64,000 nucleotides of DNA from Calliphora vicina. Lineage: Eukaryota > Arthropoda > Insecta > Diptera > Calliphoridae. The position numbers and the translations under genes are program-made. A model generated the notes under the pieces. That model worked only from the letters and a program-made list of their open reading frames with translations, made no database searches and was not told the DNA's origin. The stretch is from contig NC_088780.1 of assembly GCF_958450345.1 (NCBI RefSeq), positions 29,907,667-29,971,666 of the forward strand, given 5' to 3'. Shown piece after piece: positions 57,091-64,000 of the stretch (positions within the stretch are counted from its first letter, which is position 1; the number at the start of each line of letters is the position of its first letter).

Positions 57091-58705
57091 AATAAATTTT
57101 TTTTTTTAATATTTAGTGAAAAAAATTTTTTGTTAAAAAAAAAATTCGGATTAAAAAATATTCTTTCCGATTTTGACCTATTGTAGGTCCAACTTACTAT
57201 GGTCTTATATATGTCGTTGAAAGGCCTTTGAAATGTCTATCATTAGATATCCATATTGTCTATATTAATGACTTAGTAATCCAGATATATCTCAGCAACC
57301 TTATATCTCAGCAATTTGTGGACCGATTTTCTCGATATTTCGGAGATATTGATGTATGAATCGTGTATGCAAGTTATTTGGGGGCTTCGGAAAGTTGATT
57401 TCAATACACAGACGGGCATGGCTATATCGACTCCGCTATCTATAACGATTTAGAATATATACTTTATGGGGTCGCAAATGAAAAATGTAGAAATTACAAA
57501 CGGAATGACAATCTTATAATAGGTGGCGCAAAAGTAAACTTCCAATGTTTTTTGGCTGTATTCAAAAAAAAAAAAATTAAAAACTTTGATTCTTCTTGTG
57601 GATTATTTTTATTTGGTCTTTTAGTTTTTTTACATATGATGTCATGTAAATGGCCGCCGCCACAGTTGATTGTAATTTTATGGCATTTTCCATCACTTTG
57701 GCCAAAACTTCCGGCGATAGGTCCTCACATTCTTGAGTGATATTGTCTTTAAGAGCTGCAAGAGTCTGAGGCTTGTTGACATAAACCCGCGATTTTAAAA
57801 AGCCCCACAAAAAGAAGTCTGGAGCGGTCAAATCAGGAGATCTTGCTAGCCAGTGCAAATCGCCAAAACAGGAGATTAGGCGTCCTGTTGGAACCACATG
57901 TTTTCCAATCCCAATTCATCAAGTTACGGCAAAAATAACTCGTTGATCATTGCTCTGTAGCGCCACTATTCACAGTAACCGTTTGGCCCGCGACGTCTTC
58001 GAAGAAAAAAGGTCCGATGACTCCTCCAGCGAAAACAGCACACCATACAGTGACTTTGAGCGGGTGTAATGGCTCTTCGTGGGTTACACGCGGATATTCA
58101 GTGCCCCAGAAGCGTAAATTTTGATTATTTATGTACCCGCTAAGAAAATGATGGCTTGAGGTCAGCAGCTAACAGCTGATGCACCGTCTGGACTTTGTAC
58201 GGAAAATCTTCAAATCTTGTACCAAAGTTCGCTGTAAAGACCGTCGACTGATACCCATTTGCGTGGCACGTCGTCTGGTCAATGTCGACGGCGCTTCCAT
58301 GACATCCTCGGCTACAGCAGCAATATTCTCTGCAGAACGGCTACTCCGGGGTCTGCCACGCCTGGCAGCATCTCGTGTTGTGCCAGTCCTTCGAGGCGAG
58401 CGGCTAAACGTCGCAGTGTTTCACCAGTAGGCGTTGGACGGCCAGGAAATCTGCGACGAAATTCACGTTGTGCCAAAGTCACCGACCGATTGCTGGTCAA
58501 ATAAATAGTCAGCTATATTCCGCGTTCTGAAGCAGTGTATCGTAACATTGTTTATTAACGTGTATTTCGCATGTGTTTACTACACAAATATCAAAACAAA
58601 ACTGACATTAGGGGCCAATTGCAAAATTTATAGCATTTTCTGATAGGAGGATTACTTTTGCGCCACCTTGTATATACCCTTGTTACTCATGGTGAAGGGT
58701 ATAAA
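57091..58705 (+). repeat. CCGAATC-family repeat, split by a DUF4817-type transposon
   Basis: Body with GACCTATTGTAGGTCCAAC and GACGGGCATGGCTATATC. The tail is split: AACGGAATGACAATCTTA at 57519, resuming TATATACCCTTGTTACTCAT at 58672. The head is missing, so the copy is truncated, and about 30 bp of the host element was lost at the join. Confidence 0.7.
57522..58671 (-). mobile_element. Tc1/mariner element with DUF4817 helix-turn-helix
   Basis: Terminal repeats GGTGGCGCAAAAGTAA and complement, with TA flanks. Minus strand from about 58500: TSNRSVTLAQREFRRRFPGR and PTPTGETLRRLAARLE, the DUF4817-type N-terminus, then STLTRRRATQMGISRRSLQR. WFQQDA (57903-57886, presumed second Asp) is followed in another frame by WLARSPDLTAPDFFLWGFLK with the last catalytic Asp, and LAALKDNITQECEDLSPEVL. 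The frameshift near 57885 makes it inactive. Highest GC of any transposon here, suggesting the most recent arrival. Plus-strand frames over it are shadows. Confidence 0.85.
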
Positions 58706-59825
58706 AACATACAAGACTCAAAAAGTTCCTGACAGGAACTGTGCTAAAAATTTAGAGGCCAAAGACAGAGCACGGAAATTGAAGTCAAATTTTATAAAAA
58801 AAATATATATCTGCTTCTGTATCAATATTTTTATATTGCTGATCCTCGAGGGAATGTTGTTGCAATATGCAGTTGCGGCAAAAGAAGCCAAACATTTGTT
58901 ACAAAGAGCTCTATACATACCGAAAGGATGCTTCCAGAGACTTCTTAATGTGTCCACTTATTTTTGGACTGATTTGGCATCCAGTCACTATGGTAAGAAA
59001 GGTCTTGAGTGGTACAAGAACAATAATGTGGCATTTGTAACAAGGGAGGCAAATCCTCAAAACTGCCTGGAGTTAACGCCAGTGGAGAGATATTGGACTA
59101 TTGTTAAAAGAGAATTGAAGAGCACAAAAGGGTGTCCAAAGGTGTGGTAGATTTTAAATGGAGATGGTCCATTCTAATCGAAAAAAGTGACAGAAAGCAC
59201 TATAATAACCTTAATGGAATGGTTTCCGGAAAATGTTCATAAATTCATCACTATTATTTAGAACTATAAAAATAATATTTTTTGTAAGTTGTAATAATTG
59301 GTTTCTTTTTTATTAAAATTTATGTATGTTAAGATTTTTTCGATCTCATTTCTTAGTCAGAAAAAAAGACATCTCAAGAGAGAGAGTCCAATAACCGATT
59401 GCTTGAAAACAAACCCTACTCCGACAATTCTCCAATATATTACTTCTTTACATACCACTTTCTAAAGGGCAGTACAAAATAAACGTTTAAAGTGACTACA
59501 CTCTAGATTATATGGGATGTCAATATACTTAAGCTAACAGAAAATAAACTGTATGAGAATTATGTCAACACAAAAAAAGAGCAATACAAAATAAACTATT
59601 AAAGTGACTACATTCTACATTACTTAGAGACACTAAAATGACAATTGACTTCACTAGGTTACATGGGATGTATAAAGTAACCAGTTGACTTCACTCTGCA
59701 CTACAAAAAACCCATACGTGTCAAATTACCCAAAATATTTATATATTGGTGTCAGCCAAGTGATCAGACGTTAGTGACAATTACTGTCTATAAGAGATAC
59801 ATTGACTACTTTCATAACAACTGGG

Positions 59826-61549
59826 ATATCGTCCTTATAAGCACACAGACACTTGTATACATGTACATAAGTATGTGAGTTTCTACATATTAGGGTAAGT
59901 CCTGCACATGACTCCATACTGCTCTACCCAACATTTCCTAATACATAAAACACGGTCATGTGAATTTATTTTTTTTTGCTTACTTTTTATCTAAAGATTA
60001 TTTGTCAAATATTCAATATCTCTATGATAATATTTCATTTCTAATTTTGTTTCTTTCCTTGTACATATGTATTATTTTTTTTTGTTCCTTTTGGCTGTAT
60101 TATTACTCTCCTACCAATGTCAATATATTTCTGTCTATATGATTTATAACTCCATTTGGTTTACAAAATAAAAAAACAAGAGAAAATTTGTTAAAACAGG
60201 GTGACAAACATGAATTTCTACAATACACAGGAGTTGTAGGAAAGTTTTTATAGTTGTATAGGAATTTTAATGGGCTTTGCCTAAGGGAGTTTTTATAGCT
60301 GGTATTTTGTTTTAGAATAAATCATTTCTTAAAGAAATATTTTGCTTTTAGCAAGAAAAATTAAATTGTTAATGTGTTTTAATGCTAAAGGGTAAATGTA
60401 AATAATAAAATACTGGTATTACCGGAGGATTCTGTTAAAAATCTTAATTAATTCACATTAAACCTTTTGTCAAACACTCAAAGAAACTTGGAAAGTTTGA
60501 AGGCTTTATACGCTACTTATGGCCGTAACTTCAAACATAGACAAAAAGGGTAAAAAATGGCAATACTGGCACTCCTAGATATCTTATTGTTGAAATTACG
60601 GACATTAGTCACATTTGTTACCGTCACGTATTTTGTAAATTTGATATAACTGATCGTTTTGAGTTTTTATCGATCATTTTTCATATGCGAAACTATGACA
60701 GTTTCATTTCACAAGTAAAAGAGGAATCCGGATGATATCTTTGTGGTAATATGAGGAGAACATTTGGATACTAGCTGGCAAACAAAAGAGCTCAGCACTA
60801 CTATCACTCTGTGCTTTTAGCACTAGGAGTGGAGTTAGGGCTAATACTGGGAAAATATAAGCCGCCTTAGAAACTCTAGTTTGAGTTTTAAGGTACTGGA
60901 TAGCTACAAATCAGGAATAACTTCCAAATACCTAACGATATCAGATAAAATAAGTACCACACTGTTCAAATGGGACAATTTAATGTTAAGGATTTTATAT
61001 CTTCGTTAGAATTGTTCTGGACAAGACCAAAATATTTAAATTTCCACTGCCCCGTTTTCCGAGGAACCTAAATACTCAAACAAAAGTGTCTAAGGCAGCA
61101 GCGGACATACATATAAGTATTTATGTGGAAGGACGCTAGAGAGAAAATAGGGATTTTAGAGATGCATGTAAAATTCCAAATGTATTAAACACTTAATTGA
61201 TGGATGGCTCTTGAATAATTCATCCATTGTATGTCCTTTGACAGAATCTTGCGGACTATATCATCTAAGATTGAATTTGTAGAACAACATTGGCTATTTC
61301 ACACCCAGACCTTTCTTCGACAAGAGCTTGAGGTACCATTGGATCAACTGAGACATAAAAACCTCACTGGGTGAGTTCTTATTGGGGTCTTTTCTAATGA
61401 CTGAAAGTCGAAGAAAAAGAGAACTGGTACCTATAAACTGCTGGATAGATGTTGTGTTCTACAGGGTGAGAATAAAGCCATAAAAAGGATGTAAACTGTC
61501 TAAGGTTCTATCGAATGGTAGCCTTGAAATCTCTTATGGCTACGATATG
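59826..61549. other. No recognised feature
   Basis: First half AT-rich; 60700-61450 is more balanced in composition and may be very decayed LINE sequence, but no motif could be defended. Confidence 0.35.
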
Positions 61550-61760
61550 TAATTTAGTCATTGAATGAAATCATCTAAAAATTATATATCCAGACACTGT
61601 AAGGTTGAAATCTGCTGTATTCTGGGACATTTTTTGATTGGTATTGACTGGTCAACAAAAGAGCTTTGCTTTCAGTCGACCGATTATTCTGCGTACCACT
61701 CTAATTGTGGACAAGTAGGATTCAGGAGAACACACTACGAGAAGCCTTTATTTTTTTAAA
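61550..61760 (+). pseudogene. Possible LINE C-terminal remnant
   Basis: ILGHFLIGIDWSTKELCFQS has the LxGHxLIG pattern that precedes the Cys-rich tail in I/R1-type LINEs. Very diverged; low confidence. Confidence 0.3.
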
Positions 61761-61804
61761 CAAACACAAATTTCGAAACGTTTTGCTTTTCCGTAGATAC
61801 ACTC

Positions 61805-61885
61805 AGAGTCACTGGCGGGAATCGAACCCGCAACCCTCAGATTAATAGTCCAGCTCACTATCGACTAGTCTATTAAGGACTCTTC
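61805..61885 (-). repeat. tRNA-like sequence with B box
   Basis: The minus strand reads GCGGGTTCGATTCCCGCC at 61829-61812, a perfect T-arm and B box. Upstream, GGACTATTAATCTG could form a weak anticodon arm (loop CTATTAA). The acceptor and D arms do not pair convincingly, so it is a tRNA-derived relic rather than a functional tRNA. Confidence 0.45.
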
Positions 61886-61959
61886 GGCAGGGGCTCGGTA
61901 CGATTAGAGTTGGAATATCTTAGATACCGGGGCACTGAGGTTTTTTTTTTAATTACGCG

Positions 61960-63440
61960 ATCACTGTTTCGTATTTATTCCTTGAAATCTCACTTAGTTA
62001 CCAAAACGACATTCGTTCTAGTCCAGTCATTGTATACAATCATTTAAAAAATAGATGGCGAAACATAAAGGTGAATAACGGAAAGGGCCACGATCCCAAA
62101 ACAATTTCATCTACGTTCCGGAACTACCCGAGTCTCACTCGGCCAAATATTGGTAATCCAGCGACAGCAGGAAAGAACTCTCGACAACAATGGTACAGTT
62201 TCAACAACGGTAACGGAAATGTGTCCTGAGTAAAACTCTCGTGGAACAATAGCTCCGACGAATATTTGGCGTGCCTAACTGCGAATTTTACAAAAGTTCA
62301 TACAGTTCACTGCTAGTTTGGATTCCGCTCTAGGAGATTAAATCTTCCATAGATTTTCAAACGATATCTGGTCTTTGAATCCAATCATACCAAAATGAGA
62401 TGGTGTGACATCCTGCGGTTCGATTCTATTGGATACATGAACACCAAGATGTCAAAATCTTGTTGATCGAGAGCTCCAACGAATATTCGCGTGCCTAACT
62501 GAGAAATTTGTTAGAGTTCTATTTCACCTCTGGTGGTTTTTAGACTCACTGCTACTTTAGTGGAATTAGTAAAATATTAAATCTTCCATATATTTATTTT
62601 CTAATGTGTAAAAGCTGGAAATGTTTAATTTTAATTTAGTCTGGTCTTTGAATACAATCATAACAAAATGAGATGACGTGACATTCTGATGATTGACTCT
62701 CGTCGATCGAGATCTCCAAGGAATATTCGCGTGTCTAACTGGGAAATTTGTATTTTAGAGTAATTAATAAAATATTAAATATTCCATATAATGATTTCCT
62801 AATGTAACAAAGTTGTAAATCTCTTTAAAATTGTCTCAAATGACATCAAATCTATGCATTATTCCAATCCTATCAAAACGAGATGCCCAAACATTCTGAT
62901 GATTTTCTCTACTGCACCATAGAACGCCAAGGTTAAAATAATGATGGCAAAAATCATGTGCTCTGGGTACAACTCTAGTCAAAATATAGATCTGATAAAT
63001 AATCAACGTATCTTACTGTGGATATTAATAGAGTTAGATACAAGTCACTGCTTGTTTAGAGTTTCAACAAGAAGATTAAATCTTCAATATAATGTTTTTC
63101 TAACATGGAAGAGTATCTATATATCTCTTGGAAATTTCTCATAGTTTTCAAAACGACATCCAAGCTGGTCATTGAATTCAATCATATCAAAACAAGATGG
63201 TGAAACATTTTGAGTTTGAACTCATCTGTATACCGGAACATCACGTTTTATAGAATGGCGGAAAAACTCATGTTCCAAGCCACAACTCTCCTGGATCGTC
63301 AGAATATTCCGAATACCTAACTGGGGAATTTGATAGAGGGCAATACAGTTTAATGATTTTATGGAGGTTAAATCTTCTATATAATTATTTCCTAACGTGG
63401 AAGTGGAGGACACCTTGCGATATCTTCTTTGACACAACCT
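61960..63440. repeat. Decayed tandem array, about 220-300 bp units
   Basis: Five to six diverged units. Anchors: GAATATT-GCGTGCCTAACTG at 62259, 62479, 62720 and a weaker 63301; TTAAATCTTCCATA-type at 62338, 62578, 62774, 63074 and 63368; CAATCATA-CAAAATGAGATG at 62380, 62656, 62865 and 63180. Unit length varies with indels. No consistent open reading frame. Confidence 0.7.
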
Positions 63441-63963
63441 AACTCAAGCGGATGGATAAGTCGAGATTTATCTATCAAAATGATTTGGTTGAGGACTTGG
63501 AATGGTCGGCAGTTATGCCGAAGGACTTTTTCCTATAGCTTGAACTTCTTTTTAGGTTCCACAACGTATGCATTTTGAAATGAAAGCAGTAAAGTAGGAG
63601 CAACTTTTAGACTACAGCGAGGTTTTTATAATTCAACTGCATAATTTTGACACTAACAGCGGAAAACTGTTACTGACTAACTGCAAAATATACTACATTA
63701 GTCTGGAGTAGTCTGAGTTTACTGTTTCAACTCCTGTATTATCAATATTTTTTCTATTTTGTTCTAACTTACATCCTGTTTTCGAAACTTGTTTGCAATA
63801 TTTTCAAACGGAATACATGTTTCATTACTTTTTCTTTTGTATGCTTAGGTTTTTCTTGTGTACTGCACTAGCAAGTTCAAAGGAATAAAAGAAATTTAAA
63901 TTTAAATGTTTACAGATTTTTAATTTCTACTAATTACCAAGCTAAAAATGGGATCAGCAAATA
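63441..63963. other. No recognised feature
   Basis: Ordinary intron-like sequence; nothing supportable. Confidence 0.4.
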
Positions 63964-63965
63964 TA

Positions 63966-64000
63966 AGGACCGAGATCGAAAATTTTTTATAATACGTACA
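63966..64000 (+). mobile_element. DD37E terminal repeat, running off the window
   Basis: TA at 63964 followed by AGGACCGAGATCGAAAA, the terminus seen at 25458, 39467 and 56697. The rest lies outside the window. Confidence 0.6.

Larger units (their letters stand above)
56697..59353 (+). mobile_element. DD37E element, split
   Basis: TA-flanked: AGGAGTGAGATCGAAAAAGC at the left, complement of AGAAATGAGATCG at the right (59353) followed by TA. 5' part 56697-57090. 3' part 58706-59353 encodes VPDRNCAKNLEAKDRARKLK, then a deleted first-Asp region and TYFWTDLASSHYGKKGLEWY with PQNCLELTPVERYWTIVKRE. Hosts the CCGAATC repeat at 57091-58705. Confidence 0.8.
56470..59825 (+). mobile_element. CCCAGCAGTT-family TIR element hosting a nest of insertions
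   Basis: It begins CCCAGCAGTTCTGGGTAAAT and ends CAACTGGG at 59825. Left part 56470-56694, right part from 59356. The join GACCTTAAA / GACATCTC...TCCAATAACCGATTG reconstitutes the order seen at 38190-38230. Everything between is the DD37E element. Confidence 0.7.
28072..64000 (-). other. Sap47 upstream intron(s), at least 35.9 kb
   Basis: The first visible coding exon has a clear acceptor (TTTACAG) at 28072, so 5' exons must exist. No segment encoding the expected N-terminus was recognised up to 64000. I infer the whole stretch is one or more 5' introns, filled with the mobile elements listed below. Untranslated exons could be hidden in it. Confidence 0.6.

Noticed and set aside
58179..58504. 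Two GC-rich plus-strand frames
   Set aside because: Antisense to the DUF4817 region of the transposon at 57522-58671.
61805..61885. Functional tRNA gene
   Set aside because: Only the T arm is convincing; acceptor and D stems do not pair.

Overview
The window looks like intronic DNA from a higher fly (Brachycera, probably a calyptrate such as a blowfly or muscid). The reasons are a Drosophila-like Sap47 gene, very AT-rich introns, and a transposon load of mariner, Tc1/DD37E, hAT, piggyBac, Helitron and non-LTR remnants. The species itself cannot be fixed from the sequence. No second host protein-coding gene, complete tRNA gene, CRISPR array or prokaryotic operon was found.

One host gene spans most of the window on the minus strand: the Synapse-associated protein of 47 kDa (Sap47, SYAP1/BSD-domain family). 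Six consecutive coding exons are recognised, in transcription order 28071-27829, 12119-12022, 11616-11516, 11364-11087, 11004-10886 and 5481-5218. All have GT/AG borders and compatible phases and give 1103 coding nt (about 367 residues). The N-terminal exon(s) lie above 28071, probably beyond 64000. The acidic C-terminal exon(s) lie below 5218, probably outside the window. Introns are 15.7 kb, 405, 151, 82 and 5.4 kb, with at least 35.9 kb upstream of the first visible exon and 5.2 kb downstream of the last.

The introns are a fossil bed of transposable elements. 1-600 is a jockey/I-type LINE tail; 2193-3450 a foldback-type element; 3962-4256 a Helitron-like fragment; 9325-9985 a dead mariner. 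13492-15600 holds several interspersed repeats; 16666-17308 is a 640-bp near-perfect inverted repeat. 18460-21558 is a mariner split by a roughly 363-bp tandem array. 23328-24342 and 33349-34770 are two copies of a chimeric element, mariner in front and DD37E Tc1-like behind. 25458-27106 is a DD37E element split by a short repeat. 28503-32838 is a nested block containing a DD37E element with intact terminal repeats and a hAT derivative with a perfect 8-bp target duplication. 34780-45901 holds further DD37E, short-repeat and TIR elements; 45905-47260 a LINE within a LINE; 49394-49901 a TTAA-flanked piggyBac-type element. 50525-54720 holds Tc1, LINE and mariner pieces plus a hAT-type MITE. 56470-59825 is a four-level nest of elements, and 61960-63440 a decayed tandem array.

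The elements do not act together as a system. They record successive invasions of the introns of a neuronal gene. The most unusual observations are the twice-occurring mariner/DD37E chimera with mismatched ends, the four-deep nest, the long hairpin elements, and the tandem splice donor in the Sap47 repeat exon.
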